Assembly: GCA_003214465.1 (NCBI GenBank)
Contig: QCLO01000006.1
Location: 22,726-86,725 of the forward strand
From: Acidimicrobiales bacterium AG-414-N20
Lineage (GTDB): Bacteria > Actinomycetota > Acidimicrobiia > Acidimicrobiales > MedAcidi-G1
Reading direction: 5' to 3'
DNA length: 64,000 nucleotides
A program made the translations under genes and the position numbers. The notes under the pieces are model-generated. The model saw only the letters and a program-made list of their open reading frames with translations, made no database searches and was not told the DNA's origin. Positions 43,095 through 51,284 of the stretch are shown here, piece by piece. Within the stretch, counting starts at the first letter, position 1, and every line of letters starts with the position of its first letter.

Positions 43095-45617
43095 TCAGCC
43101 CTTCATCCTTAAATCATCTGGATCAAATATTCCTCCAGATCCTGCCACTGCAACCTCCACAGGAAAAAACTCATTCATATACATGACCTGTAATTTGGTC
43201 CCTTCCACCGCATATTCAGGAGGAAGATATGACATCAAAACATGTTTCCCCACCGATGGGGCATTTCCAGCTGTTGTAACTCGTGAAACTCGACCTTTTG
43301 AATCGACAATACGATCATTATCAAGGGTAAGAATTGGCTCATTACCACCCTGCATATAACGTTTCCTTCCTTGCGAATCAGTTAAATCTTCAACAGTTAG
43401 AGTGCAAAGAATGGCAGCTGGATCTTCGTCACGCATTTTTAAGTAAGCGTCTTTACCAATGAAATCAGCTGCTTTTACTTTTGGTCTTGCTAAACCGGCT
43501 TCAACTGGGTTGTACTCAGATTCAAGTTCTGCGCCCATCAACCTGTAACTCTTTTCCATTCTGCCCGTGAGACCATAAACGCCAATGCCAACTGGAACTA
43601 TCCCGTGTTCTTGACCTGTTTCCCAGAGTGCATCCCATAAAATTGGTCCTTCTTCCCAAGATGTGTAAATTTCCCATCCTGTATCTCCTACGTATGAAAT
43701 TCGGAAAAGGCTACATTCAACTCCTGCAACCTCTCCATCAATCACATGACCGTATGGAGAACCCTCTTGAGATAAATCCAGATTTGTTAACTGCTGTAAA
43801 ACTTCTGGTGCTTTAGGACCCCATAGTCCTATTGTGCAAATCTCTCTGGTTTTATCTACAACAGTTACCGAACCGTCTCTCGGCATGTGTTTACGCATCC
43901 AAAAAGAATCTCGACCGCCATCAAAAGCGCCAGTAACAACACGTACATGATTTTCTCCAAGACGCATCATGGTTAGATCCGAGTGGAAACCCCCATTTTG
44001 TGTAAGCCAAGGTGTGTATACAGCCCTACCTACTGGGACATCAATTTTATTAACTGCTAGATATTCGGCGAATTCAATGGCACCCGATCCTGTGATATCA
44101 AAAATTTGAAATGCACTTAGGTCAACCATTCCTACATTCTCTCGAAGAGCCAAATGTTCCGCATTAATTATGGGAGACCACCACCTACTGTCCCACTCTG
44201 TTTCGCGTTCCTGAATTCCATACTTTTCAACTAATTGTGCGTTGTGTTCATACCATTGCGGACGTTCCCAGATACGTGCTTCGAAAAAAACTGCTCCCAA
44301 TTCTTCTTCTCGTGAGTAAAAAGGACTTTTTGCTTTTCCTCTATTGCTTTCCCACTGTTCTCCAGGATGAACAATCCCGTAAGTTTTGTTGAAATGTTCG
44401 GAGGCACGTGCACAGACGTGTTCATAATCTCGCTCTTCGGGATATAAACGAGCTATATCAGAACCATGAGGATCAGTAAGATGTGGATATCCATATGTCA
44501 TCCACTCTGCAACAAGTTGAGCTATTCCCGGCCCCTCTTTAACCCAAACGGCCGCCGCTGACCATAAGTTTTCTACTTCAACTGTTTCCCCTAGTACCGG
44601 CATAGCATCCGGAGTTAAAGACAAGAGACCATCAATCGCGTATTTTATTTCCGCATCACCTAGCATGTCCATTAACTCAATCGCCTGTTCCATCTGGGGG
44701 TCAAAATCATCTTGGCTAAGTGGTAATTCTGTTGGAGATAGAGCTGCCTCTTCATTAGATGGTATTGAATCTGGATGGTGAAGTATTGGCCTATGAGCAT
44801 ATGAACCAACTTCCATTGAGCCTGCCGTCTGACGCTCATAACAGAAAGTATCCATATCACGAACAATTGGATAACCAATTTCATTATTGGTTTCCGCCAG
44901 TACATCTATCGGTCCGACATCAGCCATTTGATGCACGGCTGGTGTCAAAGGAATTGTCGCTCCCGCCATATTTGCTACGCGATCTGACCAAACTCCACAG
45001 GCGATAACGACATATTCCGCCTCAATTCGACCTCTGCTAGTAACTACAGCACTTACCTTTTTAATACCGATCTGATCTTCAGTTGTTTCTATATCCAAAA
45101 CTTCGGTATTTGCGAAGACTTCTAAGTTCCCACCATCCTGAGCTCTTAATCTCATTTGAGTTCCAGTTTCTAACGAATCAACAACAGAAACACCAGGGGT
45201 GTAAAATCCTCCGATAATAATTTCCTCGTTGATAAAAGGAACTAATTCCTTAACTTGATCAGGTGTTAATAACTCAGACTCAATACCCCAAGCTTTAGCT
45301 GACGTCATCCTTCTCCTGAATTCTTCAAGACGGACCTCATCGCGAGCTACTTCTATTCCACCTGGAACATTTTGTAAACCAAGGTCTCCATATTGTTGCT
45401 GTGATTCAGCTGTCAAAAAAGCCATTTCTTTATTGTGATCAACTGGAAAAATAAAGTTTGACGCATGGCCGGTTGAACCACCGGGGTTCGGCAAAGGTCC
45501 TTTATCTATTTGAACAATATCTGTCCACCCTAAATCGGATAAATGCCCTACTAAACAGTTGCCGACTATTCCGGCTCCTATTACTACTACTTTTGCATTC
45601 TCAGGAAAATCGCTCAC
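43095..45617 (-). CDS. dimethylglycine/sarcosine dehydrogenase-like flavoprotein (DAO + GcvT) 2
   Basis: A second DAO-plus-GcvT flavoprotein, 840 residues. FAD-binding GAGIVG starts at residue 14, and His51 in GGSTGHASN is the likely covalent FAD attachment. The FAO middle and GCV_T domains occupy roughly residues 430-835. It is only distantly like the copy at 31 kb in the regions I compared (the motif is STGHASN rather than STWHAAG), so it may use a different substrate. Start is GTG at 45617 with AGGAG spaced about 6 bases. The etfB and etfA genes follow in one operon, fitting electron flow to ETF. Confidence 0.86.
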   Translation of the reverse strand: MSDFPENAKVVVIGAGIVGNCLVGHLSDLGWTDIVQIDKGPLPNPGGSTGHASNFIFPVDHNKEMAFLTAESQQQYGDLGLQNVPGGIEVARDEVRLEEFRRRMTSAKAWGIESELLTPDQVKELVPFINEEIIIGGFYTPGVSVVDSLETGTQMRLRAQDGGNLEVFANTEVLDIETTEDQIGIKKVSAVVTSRGRIEAEYVVIACGVWSDRVANMAGATIPLTPAVHQMADVGPIDVLAETNNEIGYPIVRDMDTFCYERQTAGSMEVGSYAHRPILHHPDSIPSNEEAALSPTELPLSQDDFDPQMEQAIELMDMLGDAEIKYAIDGLLSLTPDAMPVLGETVEVENLWSAAAVWVKEGPGIAQLVAEWMTYGYPHLTDPHGSDIARLYPEERDYEHVCARASEHFNKTYGIVHPGEQWESNRGKAKSPFYSREEELGAVFFEARIWERPQWYEHNAQLVEKYGIQERETEWDSRWWSPIINAEHLALRENVGMVDLSAFQIFDITGSGAIEFAEYLAVNKIDVPVGRAVYTPWLTQNGGFHSDLTMMRLGENHVRVVTGAFDGGRDSFWMRKHMPRDGSVTVVDKTREICTIGLWGPKAPEVLQQLTNLDLSQEGSPYGHVIDGEVAGVECSLFRISYVGDTGWEIYTSWEEGPILWDALWETGQEHGIVPVGIGVYGLTGRMEKSYRLMGAELESEYNPVEAGLARPKVKAADFIGKDAYLKMRDEDPAAILCTLTVEDLTDSQGRKRYMQGGNEPILTLDNDRIVDSKGRVSRVTTAGNAPSVGKHVLMSYLPPEYAVEGTKLQVMYMNEFFPVEVAVAGSGGIFDPDDLRMKG

Positions 45618-45740
45618 TCTTACTCCTAATTAACTTCGGAACAATTTATTAAAATAAATTTTAAAATTTTTCAAAAACCTAATGATCCGGACGTGAAATG
45701 TTACCTAATTAATCGGGTATACATTCGATTCGGCATTAGT

Positions 45741-46493
45741 TTATTTTTTGTTTTGCAGCTCTTTACTCATTTTTTCTGCTTGTGTAATTACTAGATCAGA
45801 AACAATTTTTTTCATAGAAGTAACAGGAAATCGATAACTCGGGCCATGAACATGTAATGCCCCTAAAATGTTCCCGTCTTCAGAAAAAACTGGAGCGGCA
45901 ACTGAATTTATGCCTTCTGAGAACTCCTCTAAACACCAGCAATGACCATCTTCCTTAACCTTTTCCAAACGTTCCATAATCTCAGATTTGTTAACTACGG
46001 TATTGGGCGTATAGCGATCAAGCTTTCTATCTAAAAATCCCTTAACAGCTTTTTTGGGCCAATGTGCTAGAACCACTAGGCCTGATGGAACGACATGCAT
46101 TGGAATACGAGTTCCAGTCCAATCTCGTATTTGAACTGGATTAGCACAGTTGATTTGCCCAACATACTGAACCTCGTATCCTGACGGTATTGATAAACCT
46201 GTGTTCTCAAATAATTGATCCACCAAATGAACCATGTGAGGTCTAGCTAAAGCTAAAAGAGTTTCATCTTTATTTGATTTAGTTGCCATCTGAAGAATTC
46301 TTGGACCAAGTCTGTACTCATAACCATCATCAATTCTCTCTACAACTTCTGAATCTTCAAGTGCATTTAGCAGACGCGCAACTGTTGAAGTTGGCAGACC
46401 CGCTCGTCGCGACAAATCGCTTATCCCGCCTGATTTTTCTGCTAATTCCTGCAGAAGTAAAAAAGCCCTATCAATACTTTGGACTTTCGACAT
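45741..46493 (-). CDS. IclR-family transcriptional regulator
   Basis: IclR regulator of 250 residues. The N-terminal winged helix-turn-helix (residues 5-60) includes AFLLLQELAEKSGGISDLSRRAGLP and STVARLLNALEDSEVV, and the C-terminal effector domain starts near 75 (ETLLALARPHMVHLVDQLFENTGLS). IclR proteins bind pseudo-palindromes near their own gene and respond to small metabolites. The gene diverges from the corrinoid operon across 156 bases that hold two copies of a palindromic motif. It is thus the likely regulator of its neighbours, in particular the methyl-transfer module; the effector is unknown. Confidence 0.9.
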   Translation of the reverse strand: MSKVQSIDRAFLLLQELAEKSGGISDLSRRAGLPTSTVARLLNALEDSEVVERIDDGYEYRLGPRILQMATKSNKDETLLALARPHMVHLVDQLFENTGLSIPSGYEVQYVGQINCANPVQIRDWTGTRIPMHVVPSGLVVLAHWPKKAVKGFLDRKLDRYTPNTVVNKSEIMERLEKVKEDGHCWCLEEFSEGINSVAAPVFSEDGNILGALHVHGPSYRFPVTSMKKIVSDLVITQAEKMSKELQNKK

Positions 46494-46523
46494 TTAGCCC
46501 TTTCAATTTATGGAAAAAAATTA

Positions 46524-46542
46524 ATTTACCGCTATGCGGGAA
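46524..46542 (-). promoter_or_regulatory. operator-like repeat B (IclR/corrinoid intergenic)
   Basis: Read on the minus strand: TTCCCGCATAGCGGTAAAT. It includes a perfect CCGC/GCGG inverted repeat around TAT. It matches repeat A (46602-46620) at 16 of 19 positions in opposite orientation and lies between the iclR start and the corrinoid gene, so it could mediate autoregulation. Confidence 0.6.
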
Positions 46543-46600
46543 GAAACAGACAAAGATGGATCTTCGTGTCATTAATTGTTAGATTTATAGGATATAGGGG

Positions 46601-46620
46601 TTTCCCGCATAATGGAAAAT
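46601..46620 (+). promoter_or_regulatory. operator-like repeat A upstream of the corrinoid operon
   Basis: TTTCCCGCATAATGGAAAAT. The outer arms TTTCC/GGAAA pair with an 8-base spacer, the arrangement of IclR boxes. It is 30 bases before the start of the corrinoid protein gene and resembles repeats B, C and D. Repression or activation by the divergent IclR regulator is inference. Confidence 0.65.
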
Positions 46621-46649
46621 AAGGTTTTTGATCACAGATCGGAGTTCAA

Positions 46650-47366
46650 ATGAGCGAAGAAAATGACTTGTCTGAAATTGACGACATAGATCTATCAAGT
46701 CTTTCTAACGAAGATTTAGTTGCACAAATGCATGATGACCTTTATGACGGATTAGGTGAGGAAATAGGTGAAGGAACCGAAATTCTATTGTCCAGAGATT
46801 GGGATGCGAAAAAAGTCCTTGACGAAGCTTTAGTAGCTGGAATGAAGATAGTTGGAGAAGATTTCCGTGACGGAATCTTGTTTGTACCTGAAGTTCTTCT
46901 GGCTGCAAATGCAATGAAGGTAGGGATGGCTATTCTTCGTCCTCTTTTAGCAGAGACAGGAGCCGAACCTATTGGGAAAGTTGTAATTGGGACAGTGAAA
47001 GGCGACATTCACGATATTGGCAAGAATCTCGTAGGAATGATGCTTGAAGGCGCCGGATTCGAAGTTATAGATTTGGGCATTAATACAGACGTCGAAGAAT
47101 TTCTTGGTGCCTTAGATGAACACAAACCTGACATTCTTGGCATGTCTGCTCTTTTAACAACAACGATGCCTTATATGAAGGTAGTTATTGAAACTCTCGA
47201 AGAAAAAAGTTTAAGAGAGGAATATCTTGTAATTGTTGGTGGTGCTCCACTAAATGAAGAATTTGGTGATGCTATAGGTGCTGATGCATACTGCCGTGAT
47301 GCAGCTGTGGCTGCTGATACAGCACAAAGATTAATAGCCGAGCGTCGAGCACTCGCATCTGCTTAA
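46650..47366 (+). CDS. corrinoid-binding protein (MttC/MtbC-type)
   Basis: Methylamine-corrinoid-protein-like carrier of 238 residues. Residues 15-105 form the four-helix cap (B12-binding 2) and 110-235 the Rossmann-like cobalamin domain. The lower ligand is His121 in DIHDIG, with Ser166 (SALL) and GGAP (197-200) completing the nucleotide-loop pocket. The protein carries the methyl group between the MttB-type enzymes and the pterin methyltransferase. It is the first gene of the operon, with GGAG about 8 bases upstream. It is the only corrinoid carrier in the window, so both MttB copies presumably share it. Confidence 0.92.
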   Translation: MSEENDLSEIDDIDLSSLSNEDLVAQMHDDLYDGLGEEIGEGTEILLSRDWDAKKVLDEALVAGMKIVGEDFRDGILFVPEVLLAANAMKVGMAILRPLLAETGAEPIGKVVIGTVKGDIHDIGKNLVGMMLEGAGFEVIDLGINTDVEEFLGALDEHKPDILGMSALLTTTMPYMKVVIETLEEKSLREEYLVIVGGAPLNEEFGDAIGADAYCRDAAVAADTAQRLIAERRALASA

Positions 47367-47393
47367 TTTCCCAAATTGTGCTGAGACCAAGCG

Positions 47394-48035
47394 ATGCCGC
47401 CTCATAAAAGAACTCTAATAATTGCTTGCGGTGCACTCGTACGCGAGCTCTCTGAGGTTCTTTCTATAAATAATCTCGAACATATAGAAGTCGAATGTTT
47501 ACCTGCTTCTTACCACAACTCTCCGGATAAAATTCCTGCCGCTTTAGAGGAGCGAATTTTGAAAACTTCGACTGACTATGACGAAATTTTCGTAGGTTAT
47601 GCAGACTGTGGAACTGGTGGGAAAGTTGACAAAGTTTGTGAAAAATTTGGTTTAAAAAGGCTTTCAGGGGCTCATTGTTATGAGTTTTTTGCAGGCAGAG
47701 ATAACTTTGCAGATCTTCAAGAAAACAACATTGGCTCTTTTTACTTGACAGATTTTCTAGTTAAGCACTTTGAACGATTAGTGATAAAAGCTCTTTGGCT
47801 AGATACTCATCCAGAACTTCTAGATGAATACTTTGGTAATTACACTCAAGTCGTTTATTTAGCACAAACCGACAACCCTGAACTCGAAAACTTGGCTCGT
47901 GAAGCTGCAAAAAAGTTGGACTTAGAATTGGTTATTAAAAAAACTGGTTATGGCGATTTAGAGCCTGAAATAATTTTATTAAGCCAAAATCAGAACAAGT
48001 CTAAATTAAATGACTTGGTTTCAGAAAATAGTTGA
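47394..48035 (+). CDS. DUF1638 family protein
   Basis: DUF1638 protein of 213 residues. RTLIIACGALVRELSEVL starts a Rossmann-like fold, FVGYADCGTGGKVDKVCEKFGLKRLSG carries conserved Cys and Gly residues (YADCGTGG), and HCYEFFAGRDNF follows. DUF1638 genes lie next to corrinoid methyltransferases in methanogens and in bacterial quaternary-amine clusters. The biochemical role is unknown; the conserved cysteines could bind a metal or the corrinoid. It follows the corrinoid gene by 27 bases and precedes the virulence-factor-domain gene by 5. Confidence 0.86.
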   Translation: MPPHKRTLIIACGALVRELSEVLSINNLEHIEVECLPASYHNSPDKIPAALEERILKTSTDYDEIFVGYADCGTGGKVDKVCEKFGLKRLSGAHCYEFFAGRDNFADLQENNIGSFYLTDFLVKHFERLVIKALWLDTHPELLDEYFGNYTQVVYLAQTDNPELENLAREAAKKLDLELVIKKTGYGDLEPEIILLSQNQNKSKLNDLVSENS

Positions 48036-48040
48036 GCTAA

Positions 48041-48361
48041 ATGCCTCCGAAACTAATCACTATTTACTGGCGTGATATACCAGCCCAGGTAACCGCTCAA
48101 GAGGGACGTGTAAGAGAGAAAGCACTTCTAGAAGCACGCTTTCAACATGCGATTGATCGCGCTGCAGCTGTGGCAGGTTTAACTGATACAGATAGCTATA
48201 TTGCTCAATGGAACAGAAAAACTTTTGCCTGCGAAGGAGATATGGCAGAAGCAGTTGCAAAAGAGGCTACAAAAATAGAAGAAAACTATCCTGCTGAGAG
48301 ACTCGAAATACTTGTAAAGCAAGGTGGTGTTGAAGGTGATGACGAGAAAACCATTACCTAA
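48041..48361 (+). CDS. virulence-factor-domain small protein (PF13769-like)
   Basis: Small protein of 106 residues starting PPKLITIYWRDIPAQVTAQ and ending in a helical segment with EATKIEENYPAERLEILV. This matches the family named virulence factor (PF13769), which is found inside bacterial clusters with MttB-like, corrinoid and DUF1638 proteins; the name reflects a historical annotation and says nothing about disease. Its function is not known. It lies between DUF1638 and the pterin methyltransferase with 5 and 9 base gaps, so it is part of the operon. Confidence 0.8.
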   Translation: MPPKLITIYWRDIPAQVTAQEGRVREKALLEARFQHAIDRAAAVAGLTDTDSYIAQWNRKTFACEGDMAEAVAKEATKIEENYPAERLEILVKQGGVEGDDEKTIT

Positions 48362-48370
48362 AGGAGAAAA

Positions 48371-49258
48371 ATGACTCAGACGGTAATTAGCTCAGCTTCG
48401 AAAGAAGTAGTTATTGGCTTTGGACGGCCTTTTGTGATGATTGGCGAACGAATCAATCCGACAGGTCGGAAACTTCTTGCCGAAGAAATGAAGAATGATG
48501 ATTTTAGTCGAGTTGAAGCAGATGCCGTCGCTCAAGTTGAAGCAGGTGCACACATGCTTGATGTAAACGCTGGAATACCTCTTGCAGACGAACCTGCTTT
48601 ACTCGCAAAGGCTATAAAAACTGTTCAAGCAGTTACTGATGTTCCTCTTTCCATAGATTCATCAATCATTGAGGCTCTTGAGGCAGGTTTATCTGTATAT
48701 GAAGGAAAACCATTAATTAATTCAGTGACTGGTGAAGAAGAGGTTCTCGAAAGGGTTCTACCTTTAGTAGCAACTAGTGGAGCAGCTGTTGTGGCGATTT
48801 CTAATGACGAAACGGGAATTTCTGAAGACCCTGACATAAGATTTATGGTCGCGAAACGAATAGTCGAAAGGGCTGCAGACCATGGGATTCCAGCCCATGA
48901 TGTCGTGGTAGATCCTTTGGTCATGCCCATAGGTGCTATGGCAGATGCGGGAAATCAAGTCTTCACTTTAGTCAGGCGGCTGAGGGAGGAACTCGGCGTA
49001 AATACAACATGTGGCGCTTCTAATGTAAGTTTCGGACTTCCCAATCGCCATGCTATTACAGGAGCCTTTTTATCTATGGCTATTTCGCATGGAATGACTT
49101 CCGCTATCATGAATCCCCTTCATGATGAAGTGAAAACCGCTATTCAAGCTGCAGATGTTCTTTCTGGACAAGATGCAAATTGTGCATCATGGATAGAAAC
49201 AAACCGAGACCCAGATGCATCCGCTAGAACAAGAAGAAGTGGGCGCAGAAGAAGTTAA
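48371..49258 (+). CDS. methyltetrahydrofolate:corrinoid methyltransferase (pterin-binding)
   Basis: Pterin-binding TIM barrel of 295 residues related to AcsE, MtgA and MetH's folate domain. FVMIGERINPTG starts it, DVNAGIP (Asp64) and SIDSS lie on the barrel rim, and Asn218 in CGASNVSFGLPNR is in the position of the N5-binding asparagine. It would move the methyl group from methyl-corrinoid to tetrahydrofolate, the direction inferred from the MTHFR and formate ligase genes downstream. AGGAG lies 6 bases before the ATG. The last residues are arginine-rich (RTRRSGRRRS). The C terminus overlaps the next gene by 44 bases. Confidence 0.92.
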   Translation: MTQTVISSASKEVVIGFGRPFVMIGERINPTGRKLLAEEMKNDDFSRVEADAVAQVEAGAHMLDVNAGIPLADEPALLAKAIKTVQAVTDVPLSIDSSIIEALEAGLSVYEGKPLINSVTGEEEVLERVLPLVATSGAAVVAISNDETGISEDPDIRFMVAKRIVERAADHGIPAHDVVVDPLVMPIGAMADAGNQVFTLVRRLREELGVNTTCGASNVSFGLPNRHAITGAFLSMAISHGMTSAIMNPLHDEVKTAIQAADVLSGQDANCASWIETNRDPDASARTRRSGRRRS

Positions 49259-51284
49259 ATATAAACCAAAAGAAACATCGAATCCTATGGAAAGCAATGA
49301 AGAAAAAAGTCTTGTAGTTTTTACTCCATCTGGTCACCGCGACTACTTTGAAAACGGTCTAACCCTTCTAGAAGCAGCCAGAAAACTTGGGGTTGATCTT
49401 GATTCAGTTTGTGGAGGTCGTGGCATTTGTGGTCGCTGTCAAATCGAACCAGCTTTCGGTGAGTTTGCAAAACATAAAATAAATGCACATGAAGACAACA
49501 TCAGCACCCCTGGTGATTTGGAGGTCAACTACAAGGGCCATAAAGAGGTTGGGGAAAACAGACGGCTTGCTTGCTCAGCAAAAATACTTGGAGATCTGGT
49601 AATAGATATTCCACCGGACAGCCATATACATAAACAGATTGTTAGAAAAACGGTGGATCTCAGTGACCTTATTATTGAACCTTTGATCTCTTTACATTTT
49701 GTAGAAATCGAAAAGGAAATTGATACCGATTCTTTTGATTCGCTATTTCTCTCCTTGCAAGAACAATGGGGTTTAAGTAACTTGACCAACGAAATTGAAG
49801 AAAATGATCTGCCTGCTTCTGATGGAACTTATACAGCAGTAGTTAGAGACGGAAAATCATTAGTTGCAGTTTGGCCAGGCTTTAAAGATCAAATATTTGG
49901 AATAGCTATTGATGTGGGTTCAACAACTATTGCAGGGCATTTATGTGACCTTCTATCGGGTGAAGTTTTAGCGAGTGCCGGAGTTATGAATCCGCAAATT
50001 CGTTTTGGGGAAGATCTAATGAGCAGAGTTTCATATGTGATGATGAATAAAGGTGCTGAAAATGAGCTAACAGAAGTGGTTCAAGATTCGCTCAATGACC
50101 TTGTCGGTGAGTTATGTGACAATTCAAACACTAATCGCGAAGATGTCTTTGAGATCACTTTGGTTGGAAATCCAATAATGCACCATTTATTTCTAGGCTA
50201 TGATCCAACTCCTTTGGGTGTTGCACCATTTACTTTGTTCGAGGACAAAGCAATAGATACAACTGCTAATAATTTGTCTATTCAAGCCAATCCTGCAACC
50301 AGAGTTCATGTACTTCCTTGCATAGCCGGTCATGTCGGAGCTGATACTGCAGGAGTGCTTTTGGCGACTAAACCTCAAAAAGCAGATGGAATCAATCTAG
50401 TAGTGGATGTTGGTACAAATGCAGAGATTCTTTTAGCTGGAAAAGGAAGAATACTCGCCGCATCAAGTCCTACAGGTCCTGCCTTCGAAGGCGCTCAAAT
50501 AAGTAGTGGCCAAAGAGCTACTCCCGGAGCTATAGAGCGGGTGAGGATAAGCCCTGAAAATGGAAAAGCTCGTTTTAAAGTCATAGGTATAGAGCCATGG
50601 TCTGATGAAGAAGGTTTTTCGGATGCAACCAAGAAAACCGAAGTCACCGGAATTTGCGGTTCGGGAATAATAGAGGTAGTTGCTGAGTTGCTTTTAGCTA
50701 AATTAATGACTGCAGATGGGGTTATAGGAGGCGAAGGAACAAATACTTCTGAATATATAGAACCTGATGGTCGAACTTTTTCATATGTCTTATACAAGTC
50801 TCCTGATGGAGGAAAAACTATCTCTGTAACGCAAAATGATGTGAGAGCAGTTCAACTAGCAAAAGCAGCTCTTTATGCCGGTGTAAGACTGTTAATGGAC
50901 TATTTGGAAACTGATCAAATTGATTCAATACAGCTTGCAGGTGCATTTGGTAGTCATATAGATACCACTAGAGCGACAATTCTAGGTTTGATACCAGATT
51001 GCAAAAAAGAAAAAGTTTCTTCAGTTGGTAACGCTGCAGGTTCTGGAGCTGTCATGGCATTACTTTCTAAGTCGTCAAGAAAGGAAATCCAAACTTTAGT
51101 TGATGAGATTGAAAAAATTGAAATTGCGACAGAGGTTGCTTTTCAAGATCACTTTGTAGAAGCTATGGCTATACCTCACAAAAGTGCTGACTACCCGTTC
51201 CTTAGTTCATATGTAGATTTACCTCAAAAAACCGATTCGATAAAACCTAAAAGAAAAAATAGACGTACTAGAGAAAGAAATTAA
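49215..51284 (+). CDS. corrinoid reductive activator (2Fe-2S ferredoxin + ASKHA domain)
   Basis: RACE-type ATPase that reduces inactive cob(II)alamin back to cob(I)alamin, 689 residues. The N-terminal plant-type 2Fe-2S domain has Cys66, Cys72 and Cys75 in CGGRGICGRC and the fourth, Cys120. The middle and C-terminal ASKHA (hexokinase/actin-like, DUF4445) domain has AIDVGSTTIAGHL and VVDVGTNAEI loops and a GSGAVMALL near the end. The start is uncertain: ATG at 49215 overlaps the upstream gene by 44 bases with a weak ribosome-binding site, and another ATG at 49287 would remove 24 residues before the ferredoxin. The C terminus is basic (KPKRKNRRTRERN). Confidence 0.88.
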   Translation: MHPLEQEEVGAEEVKYKPKETSNPMESNEEKSLVVFTPSGHRDYFENGLTLLEAARKLGVDLDSVCGGRGICGRCQIEPAFGEFAKHKINAHEDNISTPGDLEVNYKGHKEVGENRRLACSAKILGDLVIDIPPDSHIHKQIVRKTVDLSDLIIEPLISLHFVEIEKEIDTDSFDSLFLSLQEQWGLSNLTNEIEENDLPASDGTYTAVVRDGKSLVAVWPGFKDQIFGIAIDVGSTTIAGHLCDLLSGEVLASAGVMNPQIRFGEDLMSRVSYVMMNKGAENELTEVVQDSLNDLVGELCDNSNTNREDVFEITLVGNPIMHHLFLGYDPTPLGVAPFTLFEDKAIDTTANNLSIQANPATRVHVLPCIAGHVGADTAGVLLATKPQKADGINLVVDVGTNAEILLAGKGRILAASSPTGPAFEGAQISSGQRATPGAIERVRISPENGKARFKVIGIEPWSDEEGFSDATKKTEVTGICGSGIIEVVAELLLAKLMTADGVIGGEGTNTSEYIEPDGRTFSYVLYKSPDGGKTISVTQNDVRAVQLAKAALYAGVRLLMDYLETDQIDSIQLAGAFGSHIDTTRATILGLIPDCKKEKVSSVGNAAGSGAVMALLSKSSRKEIQTLVDEIEKIEIATEVAFQDHFVEAMAIPHKSADYPFLSSYVDLPQKTDSIKPKRKNRRTRERN

